From NCBI GenBank assembly GCA_028823995.1, contig JAPPFD010000011.1:1-64000 (forward strand): DNA of 64,000 nucleotides, written 5' to 3'. The DNA comes from a bacterium. GTDB lineage: Bacteria > Actinomycetota > Acidimicrobiia > Spongiisociales > ZC4RG35. The translations under genes were made by a program, and so were the position numbers. This document shows positions 8,266 to 16,050 of this stretch, in pieces (position 1 is the stretch's first letter; the number at the start of each line of letters is the position of its first letter). The notes beneath the pieces are model-generated. The model was not told the DNA's origin. It did no database searches and worked only from the letters and a program-made list of their open reading frames with translations.

Positions 8266-9426
8266 CTAGGCAAAGGTCAGCAGGCGCCGGGGGTTCTCGA
8301 TGAGGATCTGGTCGATCAGGTCTTGGTGGAATCCCTTGTAGCGCATCAGTTGCTGGACGGTTTCGGGAATGTGCAGCCATCCGTGTCCGCCGTACTTGCG
8401 CTGCCAGTGCTGGAGGGCCAGGTCGCTGGAGATCAACAATTGCTCGCGGTGGCCGGCCTCGGCCACGGCCATCAGGTAGTTGAGCCGGATGGCGTCGTTG
8501 GCAAAGTCCACGGGCCCGCGCTGGCGATAGGACTGCTCCCAGCCGAAGCAGTCGATTGAGAGGTTGACGCCGGTCTTGGCCAACTCCAGGAAGGGTGCGG
8601 GGTCGAAGGAATGCGGGGCGGGCCTCGAAGGAAGCCGGTGTTCGAGATGGCAGATGACGGTCCGGGAGAGGTCGCCTCCCTCCTCTTCGAGGATCCGCAC
8701 GGTGTCCCATATGGAGTCGGCGCTGAACCCCGGATGGATGGACAGGGGCGCCCCGGTCTCTTTCTGGGAGCGGATCGAGGCTCGCAGCACTTTCTCCTCG
8801 TTGGGGTGCAGGGGCCAGGTCAATCCGACCTCACCGATGATCCCCGCCTTGATGCCTCCCGCCACGCCGGTAACTATGTCGCCGGTGATCAACTCCTGCA
8901 CGCGGGAGACGTCCATCTCCGACATGTTGGAGGGGTGGAACTCATAGGCGTAGAAGCCGGTCCCCATCACCACGTGCACCCCGGTGGCCCGGGAAATCTG
9001 CGCCAGCCCCCGCGGGTCGCGGGCCAGCCCCCGGGGGGTCTGGTCAACCAGGCATGTCCCTCCGTGCCGTTTGAACAGGTTGGCCTCGTAGATGACGTCG
9101 TCGATGTCGGTGATCCGGTAGTCCCCGTAATAGAACCAGTGACGGGCTATGTCGCCGCGGTTCTCCAGGGTGATGGGCTGTCCCCACTTGGCGGTCCAGG
9201 TCGCCGCCACCCCCGGCCCGTCCTGTCCCTTCTCCCACCCCGCCTCGGGGATCTCCGCCGCCTTCTTGGCCGACTCCCCAGAGTTCACGAGCGCGATGGC
9301 AGACGACTGGCCCATCGTCATGTCGATAAGCACATGCTCGTGGGGGAGGGTTATGCCCAGGATGTCGGGGGAGATGGTCCCCAGCACCGTCTGGACGTTG
9401 CCTTTCTGCGTATTCGTAGAAGCCAT
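8266..9426 (-). CDS. Phosphotriesterase-family metal-dependent hydrolase (paralogue 2)
   Basis: A 386-residue paralogue of the gene at 3158-4309, collinear throughout and very similar. Both contain PHEHVLIDMTMG, LVDQTPRGLARDPRGL, GEVGLxWPLHPNEEK, LPSRPAPHSFDP and the tail LIENPRRLLTFA. The metal-ligand set is the same: HEH, Glu of IGEVG, His of SIHPG, His of CHLEH and Asp of SSDLAL. One difference near the metal site is SSDLAL here against SHDLAL in the other copy. ATG at 9426 has no Shine-Dalgarno, since the upstream strand is pyrimidine-rich, so leaderless translation is likely. It is divergent from the proline-racemase-like gene across about 150 bp. Confidence 0.88.
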   Translation of the reverse strand: MASTNTQKGNVQTVLGTISPDILGITLPHEHVLIDMTMGQSSAIALVNSGESAKKAAEIPEAGWEKGQDGPGVAATWTAKWGQPITLENRGDIARHWFYYGDYRITDIDDVIYEANLFKRHGGTCLVDQTPRGLARDPRGLAQISRATGVHVVMGTGFYAYEFHPSNMSEMDVSRVQELITGDIVTGVAGGIKAGIIGEVGLTWPLHPNEEKVLRASIRSQKETGAPLSIHPGFSADSIWDTVRILEEEGGDLSRTVICHLEHRLPSRPAPHSFDPAPFLELAKTGVNLSIDCFGWEQSYRQRGPVDFANDAIRLNYLMAVAEAGHREQLLISSDLALQHWQRKYGGHGWLHIPETVQQLMRYKGFHQDLIDQILIENPRRLLTFA

Positions 9427-9575
9427 GTTGAGGGGAGCGTAACAAGGAGGCGTGGAACTCCTACCGCCCTCGTATGATGATTCTCTGTGGAGTCCCCTTG
9501 GTCGAGGGACCAGTCGGATGTCCCAGGAGGACGCCGGCGACGTCGGAGTCGGAGAGGAACGCCCGGAGCATGAGA

Positions 9576-10625
9576 ATGGAGCGAGAGATCCAGGCGGTTG
9601 ACCTGCACGCCGCCGGAGAGCACGCCCGGGTGATCGTGGGCGGGGTGGCGGATGTGCCGGGCAACTCGATGTTCGAGAAGATGCAGTACCTGGAACGGCA
9701 CGCCGACGGACTCCGGAAGCTCATGCTGCGGGAGCCCCGCGGCTATCCGGCCGCCAACTGCAACCTGGTCCTTCCCCCCACGGTCCCCGAGGCCGACGCT
9801 GGGTTCGTGATCATGGAACAGACCGAGTACCCGCCCATGTCGGGGCACAACACGATGTGCGTCGTCACCGCTCTCATCGAGACCGGCATGGTCGGCTCAC
9901 GGGAGCCGGTGACCCACTTGACCCTGGAGACCCCCGCCGGTCTGATCGAGGTGGAGGCCCGGGTTGAGGGAGGAAAGGTCACCTCGGTCACCCTCGAGAA
10001 CGTTCCCGCCTTTCCGGTCCACCTGGGCGCCAAGGTGGAGATTCCCACCCTGGGAGAGGTGGAGGTGGACGTGTCGTGGGGAGGTATGTTCTTCGCCATC
10101 GCCGACGCCCGGCCCTTCGACGTCTCCATCCGCCCCGAGAACGGCCGCGACCTGGTCCGCCTGGGCGCCATGGTCAAACAGGCCGCCCGGGAGCAGTTGG
10201 AGGCGATCCATCCCGAGAACCCCGAGATCCGCCAGGCCAGCATCGGGATGCTCACCGAGCCCTTCGACCGGGAGAGGGGAGAGGCCAGGACCGCGGTCAC
10301 CCTGGCCACCGGCGACCTCGACTGGGACCGACCCGAGACCTGGACCGGCGCCCTGGACCGCTCCCCGTGCGGCACCGGCACCTCGGCCAGAATGGCCGTC
10401 CTCCACGCTCGCGGCGAGTTGGCCATCGGAGAAGGCTTTCGCCACCACGGCCCGTTGGGCACCGTGTTCACCGGCCGACTAGTCAGGGAGACAACCGTGG
10501 GCGGAGTCCCAGCCGTAGTCCCCACCATCACCGGCACCGCCTGGATCACCGGCAGGGCCCGATACGTGCTAGACCCAACCGATCCCTTCCCCGAGGGCTA
10601 CACCATAGGCGACATCTGGGGTTAA
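9576..10625 (+). CDS. Proline racemase / hydroxyproline epimerase-dehydratase family protein
   Basis: A 349-residue member of the proline racemase superfamily. The C-terminal catalytic motif RSPCGTGTSA retains its Cys. The N-terminal motif reads MSGHNTMC, so the first catalytic Cys of true proline racemases is Ser here. In the known family, replacement of this residue by Thr or Ser marks trans-3-hydroxyproline dehydratases or atypical hydroxyproline epimerases, so racemisation of proline is doubtful. ATG at 9576 is chosen because a GGAG lies 7 bases upstream; ATG at 9570 is too close to it. The gene is transcribed away from the phosphotriesterase-family gene. Confidence 0.88.
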   Translation: MEREIQAVDLHAAGEHARVIVGGVADVPGNSMFEKMQYLERHADGLRKLMLREPRGYPAANCNLVLPPTVPEADAGFVIMEQTEYPPMSGHNTMCVVTALIETGMVGSREPVTHLTLETPAGLIEVEARVEGGKVTSVTLENVPAFPVHLGAKVEIPTLGEVEVDVSWGGMFFAIADARPFDVSIRPENGRDLVRLGAMVKQAAREQLEAIHPENPEIRQASIGMLTEPFDRERGEARTAVTLATGDLDWDRPETWTGALDRSPCGTGTSARMAVLHARGELAIGEGFRHHGPLGTVFTGRLVRETTVGGVPAVVPTITGTAWITGRARYVLDPTDPFPEGYTIGDIWG

Positions 10626-10651
10626 TCCCGAGGGTGGAAAGCCGGGCCCGA

Positions 10652-10674
10652 GCCCGCTCTCGCCCAAGGCGGGC
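10652..10674. terminator. GC-rich hairpin between converging genes
   Basis: GCCCGC and GCGGGC form a perfect 6-bp stem with an 11-base loop, 27 bp after the racemase-like stop and before the end of the converging acetyltransferase gene. No T-run follows, so a terminator role is only suggested by position. Confidence 0.3.
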
Positions 10675-10726
10675 CGTCAGCATTGTGACAACCACATCAG
10701 ACGGAGAATGCATCCGCTGGCGGTTT

Positions 10727-11215
10727 TCAGGGTTGGATGTCTTTGATCAATAGCATGAGCGTCAGGTTGTTGAACGGGGAGGGTTCGAACCCGTAGTGCC
10801 GATAGAACCCAGCGGCTTGGGAATCCTTGGCGTGGACCAGGACCAGCCGTAGGCCGGTGAGTTCGGCTACTTCGAGTGCTTTGAGGAGGAAGTGCTTGAG
10901 CAGCGCTGCGGCAAGGCCCTTACCTTGGTGGTGACGGTCAACTGCCAGCCGACCGAGGAGCATGGCGGGCAGAGGATCGGGTTGATTTCGGGCCGCGCGA
11001 GAAGTGGCCGTTGTGCGGGCCACTACCGCCGTGGCAGACGCGTAGAAGGCGACCACCCGGGTTCCGTGCGTGACAACCCAGGTCCGGCTGGAACCCTCCC
11101 GCTGGTTCCGTGGCGCCCGTCGCTTTAGCCAGTGGTTGAGCGTTTCGTTGCCGCAATCGAATCCGTCAACATCGTGCGACGTAGTGAGAAGCTCTGGCTC
11201 CTGGTATCGGTTCAC
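10727..11215 (-). CDS. GNAT acetyltransferase toxin (TacT-like)
   Basis: A 162-residue GNAT-fold protein. It opens with the TacT-type features of a FDCGNETLNHWL segment, then LGRLAVD, the acetyl-CoA loop HQGKGLA near residue 100, and the C-terminal FYRHYGFEP containing the Tyr used as general acid. In the known family such enzymes acetylate the amino group of aminoacyl-tRNA and stop translation until bound by an RHH antitoxin. The GTG start at 11215 overlaps the antitoxin TGA by GTGA, the normal arrangement for these modules. Expression is probably repressed by the toxin-antitoxin complex at the promoter upstream of 11484. Confidence 0.85.
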   Translation of the reverse strand: MNRYQEPELLTTSHDVDGFDCGNETLNHWLKRRAPRNQREGSSRTWVVTHGTRVVAFYASATAVVARTTATSRAARNQPDPLPAMLLGRLAVDRHHQGKGLAAALLKHFLLKALEVAELTGLRLVLVHAKDSQAAGFYRHYGFEPSPFNNLTLMLLIKDIQP

Positions 11216-11484
11216 TCCGAGTCGAGAACCGAGTCGTTGGCAAGCAACTCCGCGATCTTCGGCTTGGCGGTCGCCGGGCGATCAAGCAAAGCTTGAAGCT
11301 CCTCCCACGCCTCTCCGGACACAACGAAGACCCGACGGTCGGCCAGGTCCTCGACAGCCGAGGCGACTGCACGGCTGACCACGTACTCGCTGAGCGACAT
11401 CCCGCTGGTGCTCACCACCTGGCGCACGATCATGTCCTGGGCCGGTGTCACCCTAAGGGTCCACCGTTTCGTTTTTGCGTCCAT
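11212..11484 (-). CDS. DUF1778-type ribbon-helix-helix antitoxin (TacA-like)
   Basis: A 90-residue protein. Residues 6-50 match the ribbon-helix-helix DNA-binding fold of DUF1778 antitoxins: a basic TLRVT strand, then a helix containing SLSEYVVSRA. The remainder is an acidic, flexible toxin-neutralising tail. It lies directly upstream of and overlaps the GNAT gene. It should bind its own promoter and cap the toxin. ATG at 11484 is the only reasonable start. Confidence 0.85.
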   Translation of the reverse strand: MDAKTKRWTLRVTPAQDMIVRQVVSTSGMSLSEYVVSRAVASAVEDLADRRVFVVSGEAWEELQALLDRPATAKPKIAELLANDSVLDSE

Positions 11485-11629
11485 GAGAACTCAGTGTACG
11501 TCGGACCGACGCACACAGCCCACCGACTTTGCTCTTCTCTTCTCGGTGAGAGGTGGAACTTCGATCTGAAGCGTGACATCAATGAGACGACGTATGACTC
11601 TTCGGCACTGGGACAGTGTGTTCAGTCCA

Positions 11630-11670
11630 TGTGACAGCGTCAACCCTGCTCAGGGAGGTTTATTTCGCGA
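11630..11670. repeat. Imperfect direct repeat, copy 1
   Basis: This copy begins TGTGACAG, continues with GTCAACCC and ends in TTTATTTCGCGA. The copy at 11906-11945 has the same blocks in the same order with small gaps, about 276 bp away. Confidence 0.45.
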
Positions 11671-11905
11671 GGCCGATTGCCACAAACACCAATCTGCGAA
11701 ACCTGTCACTAACCCGCGAAAACCGCGCCAAACCTTCTCACGCCAGGGCCCATCCCCCACCACCGCCTTGCCATTTGGGACACGCTCGGTTAGTCCCGCC
11801 AGGGGAGCGTTTCCCGAGATAAGAACCTCGTCTTTGATGTTTGCGGCCCGAGCGACGTCGGAACGGACCGGCAGGTCTTGTGATGCAAACAGCGTGCTAT
11901 GTGCC

Positions 11906-11945
11906 TGTGACAGGTTCAACCCGTCAATAGCGATTTGTTTCGCGA
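11906..11945. repeat. Imperfect direct repeat, copy 2
   Basis: The copy begins TGTGACAGG, continues with TTCAACCC and ends in TTTGTTTCGCGA, matching 11630-11670 block by block. Its GTGACAGGTT is also the reverse complement of AACCTGTCAC at 11700-11709. Confidence 0.45.
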
Positions 11946-11969
11946 CTGTCTCTGAGGTCGGGTCCGTTC

Positions 11970-12815
11970 CTAGTCGGAGCCGAGGTCTCGGGCGATGGAG
12001 CGGGGGGTCTGGCCTCCCACGTGGTCATCTGAAGTGAGGGCGCTGTGGGCGTGCGCCACCTGGTGCAGGCCGAAGGCGGTTGACATCCCGTCTCGGAGGC
12101 CCATGCGGTCCTCCACCGCGTTCAGGGCCCGCTTGGCGAGCGCCACTCCGAAACGCGGTCGGGCTGCGCACCGCTCCGCCAGACGGGCGGTGGTCTCCCT
12201 CAACTCGTCCAGGGGCACCACCCGGTTGACCATCCCCACCTCGTAGGCGCGGGCGGCGGACATCCGGTCTCCCACGAGCAGGAACTCCCGGGCGATGCGG
12301 GTGGACATCACGTACTGGTGGGCGAAGTACTCGATGCCGGGGATGCCCATCCTCACCACCGGGTCGGCGAAGTAGGCGTCCTCCGACGCCACGATCAGGT
12401 CGGCGGGCCAGATCACGGAGAGTCCTCCCGCCACGCAGGCTCCGTGCACCATGGCGATCAGCGGCTTGGGAAGCTCCCGCCATCGGAGCGGCATGGAGAG
12501 ATAGGCCTCGTCCTCTCTGACCAGGATGGCTTCCGCCCCCTCCTTGTCGGAGTGGTCGTACCAGGTCGTGGCCACCCGCTCGAAAGGCTTCTCCAGATCC
12601 CGACCGGGGCTGCCCAGGTCATGGCCCGAGCAGAAGTGGGGCCCGGCCCCCCCGATCACCACCGCTCCTATCCCGTCGTCGGAAGCGGCCTCCGCCAGGG
12701 CCTGGTCCAGGGCTGTGATGAGGGCGATGTTGAGTGCGTTGCGGTACCGGGGGCGGTTGAGGGTGAGCCACAGCACGGCCCCCTCCCGCTCGGACAGGAG
12801 CACCCCCTCAGGCAT
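11970..12815 (-). CDS. Enoyl-CoA hydratase/isomerase (crotonase family)
   Basis: A 281-residue crotonase-fold protein. The oxyanion-hole segments FCSGHDLG (near residue 61) and GACVAGGLS (near residue 125) are present. The second normally carries catalytic Glu in classical hydratases, and a Glu is not obvious there, so isomerase or other crotonase chemistry is possible. It overlaps the upstream oxidoreductase by 8 bp, and that gene follows a zinc alcohol dehydrogenase, so the three form one operon (14899 to 11970). A role in CoA-ester degradation is inferred. Confidence 0.87.
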   Translation of the reverse strand: MPEGVLLSEREGAVLWLTLNRPRYRNALNIALITALDQALAEAASDDGIGAVVIGGAGPHFCSGHDLGSPGRDLEKPFERVATTWYDHSDKEGAEAILVREDEAYLSMPLRWRELPKPLIAMVHGACVAGGLSVIWPADLIVASEDAYFADPVVRMGIPGIEYFAHQYVMSTRIAREFLLVGDRMSAARAYEVGMVNRVVPLDELRETTARLAERCAARPRFGVALAKRALNAVEDRMGLRDGMSTAFGLHQVAHAHSALTSDDHVGGQTPRSIARDLGSD

Positions 12816-13830
12816 CGGGCGTCAGCCGGATCAGCCGCCGACCCCGATTCTCCCCCCGGAAGAGACCCAGGAAGGCCTCCGGGGCGTTCTCGAAGCCGTC
12901 GATGATCTCCTCTCTGAACACCAGTCGGTCCGAAACCATCCACTCTCTCATTTCGGCCATGGCTTCACGGAACTGGGGGAGAAAGTCCCAGACCACGAAG
13001 CCGGTCATGGTCAGCCGGCGATTGATCATCTCACCAACCGCCCGGATCCCCCGCGGCTCTACGCGGGCGTACTCGCTCACCTGTCCCGAGATCGCCACCC
13101 GTCCTCCGATGTTCATGTTCATCAACGCCGCGTCCAGCGTCTCGGCGCCCACATTGTCGAAGTACACATCCACCCCTCCGGGACAGACCCGGGAGATGGC
13201 GGCCGCCAGGTCGGGCTCTGTCCGGTAGTTGATGCAGTCGTCGACACCCAGTTCGTCGGTGACGAGGGTGCACTTCTCCTCCGATCCGGCTATCCCCACC
13301 GTCCGGCATCCCAGGTTGCGGGCGATCTGGAGAGCGGTGCTTCCCACCGGACCCGCCGCCGAGGAGACCAGCACGGTCTCCCCGTCCCCGGCTTCCGCCA
13401 CCCGCCTGATGCCGAAGTAGGCGGTGAGCCCCGAAACCCCCAGTGCTCCGATCGCCGCTCGCTCCGACAGCGGAGGGCTGAACACTGCGGGATGGAGGCG
13501 GAGCACCCCGCGTCCCGAGGAGACATAGCCCTCCCGCCAGCCGTTGGCGCTGCTGACCCGGTCCCCGACCTCGAAGCGGGGATTCCGGGACTCGGCGACG
13601 ACGCCCACCGAGAAGCCGTCGACCACCTCCCCCGGTTGCAGACGGGGCGCGTAACTGTCCCGGGTCAAGCGGTCCAGCACTCCCGGATCAACCGAGATGT
13701 AGGTGTTGGCGACGCGGATCCCCCCCTCTCGGAGCGGCGGGAGTTCCACCGAGACCATCCGGAAGTTGTCGATGTCCGGCCCGCCTGCGGGGGCGCCGGC
13801 CAGAACCCAGTTGCGACTGACAGTGGTCAT
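12808..13830 (-). CDS. NADP-dependent MDR oxidoreductase (prostaglandin/leukotriene reductase type)
   Basis: A 340-residue medium-chain dehydrogenase/reductase without zinc-binding Cys clusters. The opening SRNWVLAGAPAGGPD and the central VSSAAGPVGSTALQIAR cofactor motif match the double-bond reductases that act on enones. FDNVGAETLDAAL is also characteristic. It begins 7 bp after the zinc dehydrogenase stop and overlaps the crotonase start, so it belongs to the same transcript. It probably reduces an alpha,beta-unsaturated ketone or thioester. Confidence 0.88.
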   Translation of the reverse strand: MTTVSRNWVLAGAPAGGPDIDNFRMVSVELPPLREGGIRVANTYISVDPGVLDRLTRDSYAPRLQPGEVVDGFSVGVVAESRNPRFEVGDRVSSANGWREGYVSSGRGVLRLHPAVFSPPLSERAAIGALGVSGLTAYFGIRRVAEAGDGETVLVSSAAGPVGSTALQIARNLGCRTVGIAGSEEKCTLVTDELGVDDCINYRTEPDLAAAISRVCPGGVDVYFDNVGAETLDAALMNMNIGGRVAISGQVSEYARVEPRGIRAVGEMINRRLTMTGFVVWDFLPQFREAMAEMREWMVSDRLVFREEIIDGFENAPEAFLGLFRGENRGRRLIRLTPDA

Positions 13831-13837
13831 GGCAGAC

Positions 13838-14899
13838 TCATCGCGGGCCGTGGGGGACGATCACTGCTCGCCCTTCCAAGCTTCCTTCCCGAAGCTTCTG
13901 GTAGGCGAGGGAAGCATCCTGCATGGAGAAGGTCTCGGTGTCGCTCTTGACCGCCCCGGTACCGGCCAGTGCGACCACCTCGGCGAGATCGGAGATCGTG
14001 CCCCAGAACACGGTGGAGGCCGAGAGGCCGCGGGGGACCTGGAGGTATCCCATCGGAAACGATCCGGGCCCGATCCCCACCACGGTGATGTGGCCGCGGA
14101 TCGCCGCGGCGGAGACGGCCAGAGACAGGGTGTCGTCGGTGCCCACAATGTCCAGAATCAGGTCCGCACCCCGGCCGGCGGTCATCTCCCGGATGACGCC
14201 CGGGGCGTCCTCACCGGACAGAACGGTCTGATGGGCCCCGTGACGTCTTGCCACTTCCAGGCGGGCCGGGGCGATGTCCACCGCGATCACCTGGGCGCCA
14301 GACAGCGCCCGGAGGATCTGGATCGCCAGCGACCCCAGTCCCCCGACACCGATGACCACCGCGGTCGCTCCCTCATCCAGGTGATCGAGGCTCTGTCGGA
14401 TTGTGTGATAGGTAGTAAGACCCGCGTCGGTGAGAGGGGCGGCTTCAACCGGATCGAGATCGGGGGGGAGAGGGACCAGATGATGGGACATCGGCGCCAG
14501 AAAGAACTCAGCGATCCCGCCATCTCGACCCAGACCCGGCCTACCCGGGCCTGACGCCACCACCTCGGCGGCATTCTCACAGTAATTCTCAGATTGGATG
14601 GCGCACTGGCCGCAGGCGCCACACCCCCAGGCGCCGTAAACCGCCACTGCCGTTCCCGCCTCGAGGTCTGAACCTCCGGGTCCCGTCTCCTCCACCCATC
14701 CGGTGATCTCGTGGCCCACCGTGAAAGGAAGGTCGTAGGAAGGCAGCATCGACCTGGGCCAGTCGCACAGGTACAGGTCGGAGTGGCACACCCCCGCTCC
14801 CGCCACCCGGATCAGGGTCTCTCCCGGGCCCGGCTCGGGAGTGGGGACCTCGCAAAGCTCGAAGTCCTCTTCCCAGGTCGTGAACTGGTAAGCCAACAT
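13838..14899 (-). CDS. Zinc-dependent alcohol dehydrogenase (MDR)
   Basis: A 353-residue enzyme. Catalytic zinc ligands occur in GVCHSDLYLC and GHEITGWVEE. The four-Cys structural zinc site is CGACGQCAIQSENYC, and the NAD-binding motif is GVGGLG. The open frame extends upstream, but ATG 14899 gives the family start (MLAYQF). No Shine-Dalgarno is present upstream. The gene is first of a three-gene minus-strand operon with the MDR reductase and the crotonase. It diverges from the SnoaL-like pair across about 90 bp. Confidence 0.88.
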   Translation of the reverse strand: MLAYQFTTWEEDFELCEVPTPEPGPGETLIRVAGAGVCHSDLYLCDWPRSMLPSYDLPFTVGHEITGWVEETGPGGSDLEAGTAVAVYGAWGCGACGQCAIQSENYCENAAEVVASGPGRPGLGRDGGIAEFFLAPMSHHLVPLPPDLDPVEAAPLTDAGLTTYHTIRQSLDHLDEGATAVVIGVGGLGSLAIQILRALSGAQVIAVDIAPARLEVARRHGAHQTVLSGEDAPGVIREMTAGRGADLILDIVGTDDTLSLAVSAAAIRGHITVVGIGPGSFPMGYLQVPRGLSASTVFWGTISDLAEVVALAGTGAVKSDTETFSMQDASLAYQKLREGSLEGRAVIVPHGPR

Positions 14900-14990
14900 G
14901 TTGCTTTTGGAGGGTAACCGGACAGAGTCCGCTATCTTGAAAAGCTGGCGCCTCATTGGAGAGGCTTGCACCCCGAAGGAAGGAATGATC

Positions 14991-15482
14991 ATGCCGTCAG
15001 GCTTCCCCGATTGGACACCGGAAGGAGACACCGAAGAGACCCGCAGGCTCTTCATGCGTTGGCTGGAGGGACAGGAAGCCGACTTCCCCTACCCTCCCGA
15101 CGACTCGTGGAAAGGGAGGCTTCTGGATCTGGTGGAGGAGTTCGTCCACCCCGATGTGATCCTCCACAACGTGCCGGTCCGCCGCCCGGGACGGGACGGC
15201 TGGGTCGAGTTCCTGATGGGCCTGGGAGAGGCCTATCCCGACTCCAACACCAACTACGACATCATCATGGTGGACGGCAACATGGCGGCCGCCCGCTGGC
15301 ATTACACGGCCACCCAGATGTCCTCCCACTTCGAGCACGAGGCCACCGGGAAGAAGGTCCGGGTGGAAGGGGTGATGTTCGAGCGCTTCGAGAACGGCAA
15401 GATAGTCGAGCACTGGGCGATGATCGACCGGCTCAACTGGCTGCAGCAACTGGGACTGGTCGATGAGGAGATCCAGCTCTGA
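14991..15482 (+). CDS. SnoaL-like ester cyclase-fold protein (paralogue 3)
   Basis: A 163-residue NTF2-like protein related to the genes at 2136 and 2665. It shares GDTEETRRLF, EFVHPDVILHNVPV and GKIVEHWAMIDRLNWLQQLG. The start at 14991 is chosen by alignment with the next gene, which opens in the same way, and by an AAGGAAGG ribosome site 7-14 bases upstream. A longer open frame reaches 14898 but has no such support. It is first of a tandem pair and divergent from the zinc alcohol dehydrogenase. Substrate unknown. Confidence 0.85.
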   Translation: MPSGFPDWTPEGDTEETRRLFMRWLEGQEADFPYPPDDSWKGRLLDLVEEFVHPDVILHNVPVRRPGRDGWVEFLMGLGEAYPDSNTNYDIIMVDGNMAAARWHYTATQMSSHFEHEATGKKVRVEGVMFERFENGKIVEHWAMIDRLNWLQQLGLVDEEIQL

Positions 15483-15515
15483 ACGGCCCGAGTCCAAACC
15501 TAAGAGGAGAAGAAG

Positions 15516-16007
15516 ATGCCTGTTGTATTACCAGAAGGAAACCCCGAGGGTGACACCGAGGAGACCCGGCGGGTCTTCATAGAGTTCATGGTCGCCCAGG
15601 AGCAGGACTTTCCCTACCCGCCCGACGACTCGTGGAAGGGCCGGATGCGGGCCACGGTGGAAAAGTACGTGGACCCCGATGTGGTGGTCCGCAACGTCCC
15701 GGTGCGCAGCCCCGGGCGGGACGGGTACGCGGATTTCCTGGTCGCCCTCGGAAACGCTTACCCGGACGGACAGACCACATTCAACATGATCGTCGCCGAC
15801 GGCGACACCGTCGCCTCCAAATGGACCTTCAACGCCACCCAGCAATCCGCTCACTTCGAGCACGGCGCCTCCGGCCAGAAGATCCACATCGACGGCATGT
15901 CGTTTGCCCGCGTCCGGAACGGAAAGTTCGTGGAATACTATTCGCTTGCCGACAAGCTGGCTTGGGCCAAGCAGTTGGGGATAGTCGACGAATCGGTCCA
16001 GCTTTAA
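15516..16007 (+). CDS. SnoaL-like ester cyclase-fold protein (paralogue 4, altered active site)
   Basis: A 163-residue protein, the same length as its upstream neighbour and a tandem duplicate of it. They share EGDTEETRRVF, DFPYPPDDSWKGR and VPVRSPGRDG. The conserved EHW motif of the other three paralogues reads KFVEYYSLAD here, so His is replaced by Tyr, while the Asp is kept. This may change or abolish catalysis. ATG 15516 has AGAGGAGA 5 bases upstream. The gene converges on the cyclophilin with a 43-bp gap. Confidence 0.83.
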   Translation: MPVVLPEGNPEGDTEETRRVFIEFMVAQEQDFPYPPDDSWKGRMRATVEKYVDPDVVVRNVPVRSPGRDGYADFLVALGNAYPDGQTTFNMIVADGDTVASKWTFNATQQSAHFEHGASGQKIHIDGMSFARVRNGKFVEYYSLADKLAWAKQLGIVDESVQL

Positions 16008-16050
16008 CCCTGGATAAAGCCCGAAGGAACCGCGACTAAAAACACCGGGT

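Larger units (their letters stand above)
11485..11969. other. 485-bp gene-poor spacer with repeats
   Basis: No convincing gene is present. A minus-strand open frame at 11650-11919 lacks any recognisable domain, start signal or partner. The stretch contains two copies of an imperfect 40-bp direct repeat and a 10-bp inverted pair (11700-11709 and 11907-11916). It probably includes the toxin-antitoxin promoter at its left end. It may be the remnant of a small mobile or repetitive element. Confidence 0.5.

Noticed and set aside
9717-10549. 268-codon minus-strand ORF opposite the racemase-like gene
   Set aside because: It is a Pro/Arg/Thr-rich shadow; the plus-strand gene has clear family motifs and a ribosome site.
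10782-10792. GGTTCGAACCC resembling a tRNA T-loop
   Set aside because: It lies in the acetyltransferase coding sequence (YGFEPSP) and has no cloverleaf around it.
11650-11919. 89-codon minus-strand ORF as a gene
   Set aside because: TTG start without a ribosome site, no recognisable domain, and it overlaps the repeat pair; treated as non-coding.
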